IMG/VR virus record: IMGVR_UViG_3300010370_000078
Coordinates: 1 to 40,410 of that record
From: a virus
Strand: one strand, 5' to 3'
DNA length: 40,410 bases
Below are positions 8,685 to 16,158 of the stretch, one piece after another. The notes beneath the pieces were generated by a model. That model saw only the letters and a list, made by a program, of their open reading frames with translations, was not told where the DNA came from and did not search any database. The translations under genes were made by a program, and so were the position numbers. Every line of letters begins with the position of its first letter. The stretch's first letter is position 1.

Positions 8685-8693
8685 GGTAAAATA
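8685..8693 (+). promoter_or_regulatory. Putative promoter (GGTAAAATA) before 905-aa gene
   Basis: The 150-nt gap upstream of ATG 8727 contains GGTAAAATAAAATATA and then TTATCAAGTAAAC. The second string is repeated exactly upstream of the gene at 20625. These shared strings suggest a common late-promoter or regulator site. Confidence 0.4.
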
Positions 8694-8726
8694 AAATATA
8701 ACGGCGTTATCAAGTAAACATCTGAT

Positions 8727-11444
8727 ATGGGACTTTCGTATAATCCAGAAACGAAAAAGTGGAGTAAGACATATGAAAAAACAGATTATCCAATTAAGGG
8801 TCCCGCAAGTGATTCAATTACTGTAAAAGTTACATTTTTTACGGGTTATTCTTCCTTCTGGCTGCCCCTCCTCAAAGAAAAAACTCTTGAAATACCTGTA
8901 AATACTCCAGCAAACGATGTTTCGAGAATCATTAGTGAAGCAGGTGGTGAAGGATATAAAAAGTATGGATGGGCTTACTTTGGAACATTACCAAGTAGTA
9001 ATTCTCTTACACCTTCTAATAATAATGCTCAAAATGAAATTTTTAAAAGTCTTATAAACCAAATAGAAACAAACAGAAATCACAAACTTAAAGCAGAAGC
9101 AGAAGCTAAAAATGCAGCATACGATAAAGTAATTACGACTGCAAGCTCAACTCAAGGAGGAGATTATGTAACACAAAGAGATATTATTAGGAACTTACCA
9201 GGTATCAATGACACTGTAAAAAGCGCACTTGAGAATAATTTTAAAGCTTTTTATCAAACTGAAAAATTAGTTCCTTGGAATGTTAGCTTAGGGGCAAAAC
9301 CTCCATACGGAACTTTTGATGTTGAGTATTACAAAAATCAAAACCCACAATTGGTTCAGCAGTGGAATGAAGCAGTAGCTAATGACGATCTTGACATTGT
9401 TGGTCAGTATGGGGAGGCAATGATTAATAATGATCCGAATATAACAAAAGAAGATGTTAATAGTGGTTATGCTTTTTATCTTCAGCATTATACGAACGTA
9501 GGTAAAGCAGCTGGACAACGTGCTAACAGAGTACAGCCTTTAAAAGCATCTGAACAATATGTAGAAAAAGCTCCTACAGACGTTGAAAAAAGTCAAATTA
9601 AAGACCTTCAACTTAATGTAGATTTTGATACAGCTACAGAACGTTTACTTAGGATTCCAGAAGTAGCTGCTGCTTGGGAGAAAGCTAAAGAAGGTGATCC
9701 CTACTGGGAAGCAAAAGGAAAAGAATTCTTTTTGGATGCAAATAAACCAGATGAATTTGTTGCTTTATTTAGACTTTCTGATCGGCAAGAAGATAAGGAT
9801 GTTGTTTTTAACTACAACATTAATGCAGGTCTTCCTACTGGAATAACGGATTTAGAAGACGCAATTAACCAAGTCATTGGTGAAAAAGGAGAAGTAGAAG
9901 TCAAAAAGTTTGGTGCACTTACTCAAGATGCCCTAAAGCAAACAATAGATGAAATGAAAAAAGCAAAAGCAAAAGAACAAAATATTGCACTTCTTTCTGG
10001 ACTTGGTCCGTTTAGAGAAATCATGGATATAAATAAAACATTAGCTAATTCCATATTAGGAGACTCGGGAGTAGGCGGGATACTTAGTTTTATGGGTGCA
10101 GACAAAAAAGAAGAAGATCTTGAAAAATCTTTACAAGGCATAACAGGAGTGAATAACAACAATACTATTTATAACTGGCAAAAATGGTTTGATAACACTC
10201 TTAAAAAAAGGTATGAACAAGAAATTGAGCTTGGCCTATCCTCAGAAGAAGCTGAAGAAAAAATTAAAATTGAAGGTGATTTTGCAAGAAAATTTATTCA
10301 AGATTATTTAATCCCTCGTTTTGATGAATCTCGTTCAATGGATGAGTTTGTTGAATATATAGATGTTCGCCAAGAAGAACAAAATCCTTTTCAGACACAA
10401 ACTCTTAGAGAATCTTTAAGATTACTTGCAAATACGCGTGCTGAAGATCTTTTAAAAGAATTAAGCAGCGCAGATGACCGTCGTTTTGATTTTAATTTTT
10501 ATTTTAACCCTACAGGAGATAAAGCTAGGGAAGAAAGATATACAGAACAGGCAAAGACAGTTGCAGAAGATTGGGAGGCTGCTAAAAAAGGAGATGAGTA
10601 TTGGGCTTCACAGGCCTACAGATTTGGAGTAAATGTAAATGATAAAGAGGAATTTGCACGCATGCATTATCAAATCAAAGGTAAAGGTAGAAATTACGAT
10701 GGAGCAGAAGATATTTATAACGCTAGCAAAATAAGAGAAAAAATATTTAATGACATACTTCCTTCTTTAGAAATTAGGGCGGAGTCTATAGGCACAGTCT
10801 TTGGTGACTTTATTAAACCAGAAGAGTTCGCAGATGAAATCTTGAAGGGTGTTGATCCAAGTAATAAAGAAGAGTGGAACAAATTATTAAAACAATACGA
10901 CCTTGATAATTTTAAAGGTACGGTTGATGAAGTCAAACAATATATCATAGAAGCATTGAGTACAGGAGCTGCGCAAAAAATAAGAGAAAGTATTAAGTAC
11001 CTAAATGAAAAAGGAAAAAGACCTACACAAGAAAACTTAGGCATTACTTATATCGAAAGAGAAGAAGACTATAAAAAAAGCACAAAAGCAGAAACCGCTT
11101 TATTTAAAACATTCCAACAAGCAGGCTACAAAGGGACAGAAGATGAATTCTATGAAAACTATTTTCCAGATGTTGATAGGTCAGAACAAATTGCATTAAC
11201 AAAAGCAAGTTCTGGTGAAGGTCTTGAATTTATGAATTTAAAGTTAGACGATCCTTACACTGCTTTGGGATCAATTGAAGATTTATTTGGAAGAAGTGAA
11301 GAGGAGGAAGAAGAAACTGATAATGATACCGATAGAGATAGTTATTTTAGAATTGGCATTGATGATGATGATTTACCTGGTAAATCAAAAGCAGGTCAAA
11401 GCTTTTTAGGAGAATTTACATCAATGTTTAAGGGGTTTAGTTAA
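8727..11444 (+). CDS. Very large Lys/Glu-rich virion protein with internal repeats
   Basis: The 905-residue, highly charged, helical protein is too acidic and polar for a typical tape measure but large enough for an internal or ejected virion protein. Residues near 197-260 contain YYKNQNPQLVQQW and later AFYLQHYTNVGKAAGQRAN, like repeat units of the Y-Y-x-x-x-N-P-x-V type seen in bacterial surface proteins. Two diverged copies of VAxxWExAKxGDxYW followed by a Phe and an EF core occur near residues 312-350 and 611-648, indicating internal duplication. An Asp/Glu-rich stretch precedes the end, which is FTSMFKGFS, almost the same as the tail of the 130-aa protein at 13715. The stop overlaps the next ATG. 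Confidence 0.6.
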   Translation: MGLSYNPETKKWSKTYEKTDYPIKGPASDSITVKVTFFTGYSSFWLPLLKEKTLEIPVNTPANDVSRIISEAGGEGYKKYGWAYFGTLPSSNSLTPSNNNAQNEIFKSLINQIETNRNHKLKAEAEAKNAAYDKVITTASSTQGGDYVTQRDIIRNLPGINDTVKSALENNFKAFYQTEKLVPWNVSLGAKPPYGTFDVEYYKNQNPQLVQQWNEAVANDDLDIVGQYGEAMINNDPNITKEDVNSGYAFYLQHYTNVGKAAGQRANRVQPLKASEQYVEKAPTDVEKSQIKDLQLNVDFDTATERLLRIPEVAAAWEKAKEGDPYWEAKGKEFFLDANKPDEFVALFRLSDRQEDKDVVFNYNINAGLPTGITDLEDAINQVIGEKGEVEVKKFGALTQDALKQTIDEMKKAKAKEQNIALLSGLGPFREIMDINKTLANSILGDSGVGGILSFMGADKKEEDLEKSLQGITGVNNNNTIYNWQKWFDNTLKKRYEQEIELGLSSEEAEEKIKIEGDFARKFIQDYLIPRFDESRSMDEFVEYIDVRQEEQNPFQTQTLRESLRLLANTRAEDLLKELSSADDRRFDFNFYFNPTGDKAREERYTEQAKTVAEDWEAAKKGDEYWASQAYRFGVNVNDKEEFARMHYQIKGKGRNYDGAEDIYNASKIREKIFNDILPSLEIRAESIGTVFGDFIKPEEFADEILKGVDPSNKEEWNKLLKQYDLDNFKGTVDEVKQYIIEALSTGAAQKIRESIKYLNEKGKRPTQENLGITYIEREEDYKKSTKAETALFKTFQQAGYKGTEDEFYENYFPDVDRSEQIALTKASSGEGLEFMNLKLDDPYTALGSIEDLFGRSEEEEEETDNDTDRDSYFRIGIDDDDLPGKSKAGQSFLGEFTSMFKGFS

Positions 11445-11821
11445 TGGCTGACAAACATAAAAAAGCAGCAACAGCTGCAAAAATACATAAGGACTCAATG
11501 CCTTGTAACAAACCAAGGAAAACCCCTGGGCACCCAACTAAATCACATGTTGTAAAAGCCTGCAAAGGTGGACAAGAAAAAATCATACGCTTTGGGCAGC
11601 AAGGCGTTGAAGGAGCTGGTAAAAACCCAACAACAGAAAAAGAAAAAGCAAGGCGTAAATCTTATTATGCAAGACATAATGCACAAGATTCACGACCAGA
11701 CATTATGTCCGCTAGGTACTGGTCTCACCGAGTAAAGTGGATGATCTTAAGTGGTATAATTTTACCAGAATTTTTGAACACATGTCTTAACGCTGGAACT
11801 ACGTTTCTACAAACTGTGTAA
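11444..11821 (+). CDS. Small basic protein (DUF6321-like)
   Basis: The 125-residue Lys/Arg-rich protein contains a block at about 40-97 with EKIIRFGQQGVEGAG, then KARRKSYYARHNAQ and then SARYWSHRVKW. I associate this block with a small uncharacterised family (DUF6321-like, from memory) found in phages and giant viruses. Its basic character suggests DNA binding or packaging. The last 25 residues are hydrophobic (MILSGIILPEFLNTCLNAG) and unlike the rest, so the end may be altered or form a membrane anchor. It is coupled to the 905-aa gene and precedes two more tiny basic genes. Confidence 0.6.
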   Translation: MADKHKKAATAAKIHKDSMPCNKPRKTPGHPTKSHVVKACKGGQEKIIRFGQQGVEGAGKNPTTEKEKARRKSYYARHNAQDSRPDIMSARYWSHRVKWMILSGIILPEFLNTCLNAGTTFLQTV

Positions 11822-11822
11822 A

Positions 11823-11891
11823 ATGCAAATGGCTATCAAAAAAACAAAAGTTCATACCCGCAGATACGCGCTAAAACAATGGGCAAAGTAA
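11823..11891 (+). CDS. Tiny basic peptide (22 aa), tentative
   Basis: ATG at 11823 opens a 22-codon frame, MQMAIKKTKVHTRRYALKQW and two more residues, 1 nt after the preceding stop. It overlaps the next gene's start. The basic, aromatic composition matches the neighbouring small basic proteins, but length alone makes it tentative. Confidence 0.35.
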   Translation: MQMAIKKTKVHTRRYALKQWAK

Positions 11892-12004
11892 AAGTAACTA
11901 CGCAGAAAAAAGAATCAAAACCTAAACGCACAAAGCAAGGTGATGGTCAACATTCCAAGGCCAATCACGGACGTAAGAAAAGTCGCGGGCAGGGAAAAGG
12001 CTAA
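11879..12004 (+). CDS. Small basic Gly/Lys-rich protein (41 aa)
   Basis: The frame from ATG 11879 to TAA 12002-12004 encodes 41 residues that are nearly half Lys, Arg, His and Gly, including QGDGQHSKANHGRKKSRGQG. Tiny proteins of this form are common beside structural genes in cyanophages and may bind DNA in the head. No defined domain is present. It overlaps the preceding 22-codon frame. Confidence 0.5.
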   Translation: MGKVKVTTQKKESKPKRTKQGDGQHSKANHGRKKSRGQGKG

Positions 12005-12030
12005 CACTTTGTTATGAATAAGTTTATTAT

Positions 12031-12049
12031 AGTGAGTAACTCGCTCACT
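12031..12049 (+). promoter_or_regulatory. Hairpin just before the lysozyme start codon
   Basis: AGTGAG (12031-12036) pairs with CTCACT (12044-12049), leaving a 7-nt loop. The ATG follows 4 nt later, with a TATTATAGT -10-like string directly upstream. No separate Shine-Dalgarno is visible, so the hairpin could delay translation of the lysis enzyme. Confidence 0.4.
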
Positions 12050-12053
12050 TCTG

Positions 12054-12668
12054 ATGTTTGGTGACTACACTTCTGCAATCGACATCATTAAAAGATATGA
12101 AGGGTTTAATGAAAAGGCCTATCCAGATCCTGTGAGCGGAGGAGCCCCTTACACTTTTGGGTATGGAACCCAGTTTTATCCTGATGGTTCTCCAGTAAAG
12201 CAAGGTCAATGTTGCACAAAACAAAAAGCTGAAGAGTATTTAAAACATGAGCTTAAAATCATTGACATTGAATTAGATAAATTAGATCTTGACCTAGATG
12301 CTGACATGTACAATGCGCTGCTTTCATTTATCCATTCGGTTGGTTGGGATCCTTTTTTCTACAGTACAATAATTGATTCGATTGAAACTGAGGATTGGTA
12401 CGGAGTAGTAGAAAATATAAGTCGCTGGATTTTTGATCATTACTATAAAGTTATTGGTGGTTTAGTTAATAGGCGCAGGGAAGAAGTGGCTTTGTTTTTA
12501 GCAAATTTAAAAGATGAATGCAAACCTTTAGGCGGTATTCTTTTGGCAACATTCAGAAGTTACTCAGGAGAACCTCACGAAATCAATGCCATCCTGGAAC
12601 TTGAAAAAAACTTGAATCCTTATGTCCTTGCAGATTTTGTTAATAAGTTTGAAAGCAACTTCAGTTGA
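12054..12668 (+). CDS. GH24 phage lysozyme (endolysin)
   Basis: The 204-residue muramidase hydrolyses the MurNAc-GlcNAc bond. The T4-lysozyme-like catalytic layout is visible: KRYEGF with Glu16, Asp25, and YTFGYGT around residues 33-39. Further family signatures are ALLSFIHSVGW (about 88-98) and VIGGLVNRRREEVALF (about 137-152). The GH24 domain occupies residues 5-155 and the remaining 50 residues form an extension. There is no signal peptide, so release would need a holin, or the protein may be virion-bound: it ends in Phe-Ser like three structural proteins and the transglycosylase. A hairpin abuts its start codon. Confidence 0.85.
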   Translation: MFGDYTSAIDIIKRYEGFNEKAYPDPVSGGAPYTFGYGTQFYPDGSPVKQGQCCTKQKAEEYLKHELKIIDIELDKLDLDLDADMYNALLSFIHSVGWDPFFYSTIIDSIETEDWYGVVENISRWIFDHYYKVIGGLVNRRREEVALFLANLKDECKPLGGILLATFRSYSGEPHEINAILELEKNLNPYVLADFVNKFESNFS

Positions 12669-12724
12669 AGTATGGGCAACGAAGTCCCACAGTCACTAGA
12701 ATCTGATTAGAGTTTACTTGAAAA

Positions 12725-13021
12725 ATGGAACAAAATATTCGTGTAAGTGAACTGGGGCTTCCGCTTCAGATTCAGTTTGCCATGCGCAAAATGCGCATGG
12801 AAGCAGAAGAAATGACATGGGATCAATTACTTGAAGCTTTTCTGGGCTTGTACCAAAAGCGTTTAGTTGAATGGGCTGCGATTAAAGATATGCTTGCAGA
12901 TGAAAACATTGAGTTGGAATTTGATATTCCAACTCAAATGGAGATTCAACAAATTACTTCATTGGTCAATGAAAGCAAGGGTGAAGATGAGGACGACAAC
13001 AAGGAGTTTTCATTCGTCTAA
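12725..13021 (+). CDS. Acidic small protein of unknown function
   Basis: The 98-residue protein has an amphipathic helical middle (IQFAMRKMRMEAEEMTWDQL, LLEAFLGLYQKRLVEW) and a very acidic tail. No family is recognised. The 56-nt gap before it holds GTTTACTTG, the reverse complement of the CAAGTAAAC string found before genes 8727 and 20625. Its 3' end overlaps the convergent DUF3310 gene by 12 nt. Confidence 0.5.
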   Translation: MEQNIRVSELGLPLQIQFAMRKMRMEAEEMTWDQLLEAFLGLYQKRLVEWAAIKDMLADENIELEFDIPTQMEIQQITSLVNESKGEDEDDNKEFSFV

Positions 13022-13288
13022 TTTTTGGATTAAACGGTCGAGGTACCAACGCGCTTTCATTGCATCTTGCTTTGGATTACCTTTAGACCAAAGACGATCA
13101 ATATATTTAATTACTTGCCACTGAAGCCCACCAAGTATTGCATCTGGTGCAAACTGAACTGCATCTTCAATTTTATCTATTGTTTCAATTTTTTTATCAG
13201 GGTTGCAATAATGTGAGGGATGATTTACCATGTCAACTTTTGGTTTAAGGTTTGGCATGGGACAGAAGCCATCCTTGCACTCAACCAC
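13010..13288 (-). CDS. DUF3310 family protein
   Basis: The C-terminal half matches the DUF3310 pattern common in phages: VNHPSHYCNPD, then ETIDKIEDAV, then WQVIKYIDRLWSKG, then KARWYLDRLI. The role is unknown; older annotations of some members suggested a nucleotide kinase. The start is uncertain: GTG 13288 and ATG 13258 lie just after the stop of the upstream leftward gene, while the frame stays open to 13465. The longer N-terminal part looks like an antisense shadow of the GC-rich upstream gene. CKDGFC before the domain resembles the leader of cyanophage homologues, favouring GTG 13288. Confidence 0.7.
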   Translation of the reverse strand: MVECKDGFCPMPNLKPKVDMVNHPSHYCNPDKKIETIDKIEDAVQFAPDAILGGLQWQVIKYIDRLWSKGNPKQDAMKARWYLDRLIQKLDE

Positions 13289-13317
13289 AGGTAGTTCACT
13301 GGGGCCGCAGCCGGGCT

Positions 13318-13677
13318 CTACCGCCTTAAACCACGGCGACGCATCGACATCTCTTTCTCCTCCTCCGTGGGCCCCCCAAGCTCCAGAACCAGGGCTTTCG
13401 GCTTCGGTGACGCACCCATCTCCAGACCTTGCTCCATGCTCGGAATGTAACCTGTCAATCCGCATCGTTCAGTACCCTCAATTTGGAGGTTGGTACGCTC
13501 TCGACCCTGTTGGGTGAGAACCAGGCCCCTATTATACATGTCTTGCAAAGGCACGTCATTCATTTCGTTATCCAACGAAGCATCAAAATCTTCTTCAGAT
13601 AAACAACGTTTTAAGACCTCATCATTTGTTATATATTGATCTAGAAATGCATCAGAAAACCCAGGTGCATGCATCAT
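13318..13677 (-). CDS. Unknown protein upstream of DUF3310
   Basis: The 119-residue protein starts with MMHAPGFSDAFLDQYITNDE and ends in an Arg-rich tail (MSMRRRGLRR). The first 60 residues are acidic and natural-looking, and the last 60 fall in a GC-rich patch (13.3-13.5 kb) unlike the flanks. The frame stops at 13318, 30 nt before the likely DUF3310 start, so the two may be coupled. Because the DUF3310 frame is open through the overlap, a frameshift fusion is conceivable but no slippery site was identified. It is divergent from the gene at 13715 across a 37-nt gap. Confidence 0.55.
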   Translation of the reverse strand: MMHAPGFSDAFLDQYITNDEVLKRCLSEEDFDASLDNEMNDVPLQDMYNRGLVLTQQGRERTNLQIEGTERCGLTGYIPSMEQGLEMGASPKPKALVLELGGPTEEEKEMSMRRRGLRR

Positions 13678-13696
13678 TATCTTTGATTAAAATTCC

Positions 13697-13709
13697 TTCA
13701 TTTAAAATG
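13697..13709. promoter_or_regulatory. Palindrome in a short divergent promoter region
   Basis: The 37-nt gap between leftward 13677 and rightward 13715 holds the palindrome TCATTTAAAATGA (13697-13709). Its position between divergent starts makes it a candidate operator or overlapping promoter pair, though AT-richness raises the chance of coincidence. Confidence 0.3.
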
Positions 13710-13714
13710 ATATC

Positions 13715-14107
13715 ATGAAAAAGTTCTTTGAATCTACTTACGATCCACGGCAGCGCTCTGGTACTTCAGGTGCAGAAATCTCTGATTTGAATCCAGAACA
13801 AGCTTATGACACAGACTTAAGACGTTTAGATCGTACGGAAAGGGATATTGCAGATACAGTTGATATTCGGAATGATAGACAACAAGGTAGAGTTGAGAAA
13901 TACATGGCAGCAGCAAAAACTGCTGGTGAATATAAGCAACGTGCTTCAATTGATGAGCCACAAATTCGTGGTCGCACACCAAGGAGTGAAGCAAGCATTA
14001 ACGGTGTAACACTTCCAAGTCAAGGAGATACGGCTGGGCCTGCTGGTAGTACAAATTATGCACGCAAGCCCAGCCCGTTTACAGGAACTTTTAGAGGATT
14101 TAGTTAA
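13715..14107 (+). CDS. Small polar virion-type protein with FRGFS tail
   Basis: The 130-residue, disordered-looking protein is rich in Arg, Asp, Gln and Thr (DLRRLDRTERDIADTVDIRN). No domain is recognised. Its end, PFTGTFRGFS, is nearly the same as the end of the 905-residue virion protein (FTSMFKGFS), suggesting a shared C-terminal docking signal. The 3' end overlaps the convergent dCTP deaminase gene by 4 nt. A minor virion protein is likely by this shared tail. Confidence 0.5.
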   Translation: MKKFFESTYDPRQRSGTSGAEISDLNPEQAYDTDLRRLDRTERDIADTVDIRNDRQQGRVEKYMAAAKTAGEYKQRASIDEPQIRGRTPRSEASINGVTLPSQGDTAGPAGSTNYARKPSPFTGTFRGFS

Positions 14108-14691
14108 ACCTGGCTAAACACAATTTCTTTGGGTTGCCCTTGGTACTTTCCTTTACGCATCTGATAATCGACTTCACACTCTTTGCCACGGAAAAAGAGT
14201 AGTTGACAGATACCTTCATTTGCATAGATTCGATTAAAAAGGCCTGTGCAATTACTGATCTCAAGAGTCAAGTGTCCTTGCCATCGACTTTCTGCCGGAG
14301 TTATGTTTACCAGAATCCCAGATCGGGCATATGTACTTTTACCAACTGCAACTACTGTTACATCTTTAGGTAGGTCTAAATACTCTTCTGCTACTCCTAA
14401 ACAATAACCGTAAGGAGGAAGCAAGAAATACTGTCCTTTCTCATCTTCTAGTAAATCAACTTGTTTTAGAATGCCTGTATTAAACTCCTTTGGATCACAG
14501 TCTCCTGATTGAACTCTTCCAAATACCAAGCATTGTTTTGGGGAAAGTCGAATATCATAACCATATGAACTTAGTCCATAACTAAGAAGCTTCCTTCCGT
14601 TTTCTTCACTGATTAAACGATCCTGGAAGGGTTGGATCATTCCTTTATTCAAAGAAAGGTCTTTGATTTCGCCGTCGGAAAGGATGCTCAT
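14104..14691 (-). CDS. dcd: dCTP deaminase
   Basis: The 195-residue enzyme converts dCTP to dUTP, feeding dTTP synthesis for phage DNA replication. Family hallmarks are YGLSSYGYDIRLSP (38-51), LPPYGYCLGVAEEYLDLP (91-108), GKSTYARSGI (117-126, nucleotide-binding Ser/Arg) and WQGHLTLEISN (137-147) with Glu144 in the place of the catalytic glutamate. The length is typical of the homotrimeric family. No separate dUTPase is seen in the window. It is the last gene of a leftward cluster with a Dam-like protein and an HTH protein. Confidence 0.9.
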   Translation of the reverse strand: MSILSDGEIKDLSLNKGMIQPFQDRLISEENGRKLLSYGLSSYGYDIRLSPKQCLVFGRVQSGDCDPKEFNTGILKQVDLLEDEKGQYFLLPPYGYCLGVAEEYLDLPKDVTVVAVGKSTYARSGILVNITPAESRWQGHLTLEISNCTGLFNRIYANEGICQLLFFRGKECEVDYQMRKGKYQGQPKEIVFSQV

Positions 14692-14723
14692 AGTTCAAAA
14701 GTAGCTTTTAGATGCTACAGGAT

Positions 14724-15317
14724 TTACGCAAGAATACGACCCATCTGGCCGTAGGTTTCAACAAAATGCTGGATTGAATCGCCTACGCTTTTTTGGGGAG
14801 GCAAAAAAACTGCAAAAGATGCGCAAGTTGTTCGCTCTTTAATTACGCCTGTATGAACAAAATGTTGTTTTAGTGTCGGTCGATTACGGAAAATGCAGAT
14901 AGGAAAATCAAAAATGTCTTGACAGTACATGAACATATCTGGAGCATTTGCAAAGTAAATTGCTTGTTCAATTTCTTTTTTTGCCCATTTATGTTTCAAG
15001 ATTCTCCACCAGATTGCATAACTTGATGTCAGCGTAGGAGATAACCCACGGGTCATTTTCCAGCGTTGGGAATCATGATGCCAGAAGTAAGAGTGTTTTG
15101 GAGGAAACACATAAACATTTCCATGCCACTCTTGCTCATTTAAACCATCTTCTTTTGGAGTAAAAAAGGTTTTTGCGTTTACATATTCATTAGCTTTAGC
15201 TGAACTTGCCGGATCAAGATCAATACCATTCATTACAAGATGCGCATTGTCAATTAGATCTTTTGAAGTAATCCATTCGTAATCTTCAACTTTTTTGTTA
15301 CCAAGGAAACCAGGCAT
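14724..15317 (-). CDS. Dam-type adenine methyltransferase homologue with altered catalytic motif
   Basis: The 197-residue protein resembles the phage DNA N-6-adenine-methyltransferase family. It shows EWITSKDLIDNA near the N-terminus, the GIDLDPASSAKANEYV signature (31-46), FFTPKEDGL (51-59) and the motif-IV region GNVYVFPPK (66-74). Active members carry NPPY or DPPY here; this protein has FPPK, losing both the polar first residue and the aromatic last one. It is therefore probably inactive as a methyltransferase or has changed function. It overlaps the upstream gene by 1 nt in a leftward operon. Confidence 0.7.
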   Translation of the reverse strand: MPGFLGNKKVEDYEWITSKDLIDNAHLVMNGIDLDPASSAKANEYVNAKTFFTPKEDGLNEQEWHGNVYVFPPKHSYFWHHDSQRWKMTRGLSPTLTSSYAIWWRILKHKWAKKEIEQAIYFANAPDMFMYCQDIFDFPICIFRNRPTLKQHFVHTGVIKERTTCASFAVFLPPQKSVGDSIQHFVETYGQMGRILA

Positions 15318-15703
15318 CAGCTCTCTGCAATTTTTTGATAGTCCATTTGAAAATAGCGAATACCTTGTTTGTCATTTATAAGGAATCCAGCATTTTCAAG
15401 TGGGTTAATTTTCTGAGCAGCATCTAAGATTTTTCTAAATGTCTCTAATAGATCATTGTTTTTTTCATTCTCACATTGTTTTTTGGCACTTTCAATTTCA
15501 GGAAGAGTTAGAAAAAACACAGATCGCTCTTTGTTCTCAGGTTGAAACACCATGATCCCAGGTCCTTCTGCTTCCCAAAACCTTAAGTAGTGTTGGCGCA
15601 TGTCACCAAGAATCAGCTTGATGGTGGCATCAAGCATCTCGGTAGAAATTTCGGTCAACTCTGGGCCGATTACCGAAGCGATCAGTTTTTCTCGTTTACT
15701 CAC
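15317..15703 (-). CDS. Unknown protein in the dcd operon
   Basis: The 128-residue charged protein has no recognised domain. Its N-terminal half is helical (LDATIKLILGDMRQHYLRFW), with a short beta segment (GPGIMVFQPENKERSVFFLT) in the middle. It overlaps both neighbours by 1-4 nt, so it is translated as part of the leftward operon. Context suggests an early function in DNA or nucleotide metabolism. Confidence 0.5.
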   Translation of the reverse strand: MSKREKLIASVIGPELTEISTEMLDATIKLILGDMRQHYLRFWEAEGPGIMVFQPENKERSVFFLTLPEIESAKKQCENEKNNDLLETFRKILDAAQKINPLENAGFLINDKQGIRYFQMDYQKIAES

Positions 15704-16158
15704 TTTGCAACAAGCCCTTGGCGAATCAGTGTCTCATGCATCTTAGCAAGTGGCTGGTAGATGACGACCAGCTTGCCTAGCACACCTCGTTTTTTTACAA
15801 GCTTGCCATTTTCATCTCTCAATTTCTTGAATTCACCCACACGAATTAGGTATTCTGCCACACAACGTAATCTTCTTTTCAGAGGTAAATCAGCGTTTGG
15901 AAATTTACCACATATCGTACAAGGCGTCATGTCTTGAAATGCAACACGTAACCGATTTGCTAAGGTCATTGAAAAAGTAGGATCTTCTTCTTCATAATCT
16001 TTTAAGTTTTTGAGGTATCTTCGTAAGACCGCATCATCGAAAGAACCTGAAGGAGGAATAAAAATTTCTACCTGAGGCACAAGAGAAAGTGGTAAAACCT
16101 CTTTAAAATTAGCGATAGTCACATTTTCTATGGACCAGCCATCAAAACGATTAGCCAT
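15700..16158 (-). CDS. Unknown protein with a Cys pair
   Basis: The 152-residue basic protein has a CTICGKF motif near residue 80, which could be half of a zinc site, though a second pair is not evident. A Lys/Arg-rich segment precedes LGKLVVIYQPLAKM near the end. Overlap with the downstream gene (4 nt) and adjacency to the HTH gene suggest co-regulation. No function is assigned. Confidence 0.5.
   Translation of the reverse strand: MANRFDGWSIENVTIANFKEVLPLSLVPQVEIFIPPSGSFDDAVLRRYLKNLKDYEEEDPTFSMTLANRLRVAFQDMTPCTICGKFPNADLPLKRRLRCVAEYLIRVGEFKKLRDENGKLVKKRGVLGKLVVIYQPLAKMHETLIRQGLVAK

Noticed and set aside
13289-13465. N-terminal extension of the DUF3310 protein to ATG 13465
   Set aside because: The added residues are Gly/Ala/Glu-rich shadow sequence of the overlapping leftward gene and have no ribosome site.
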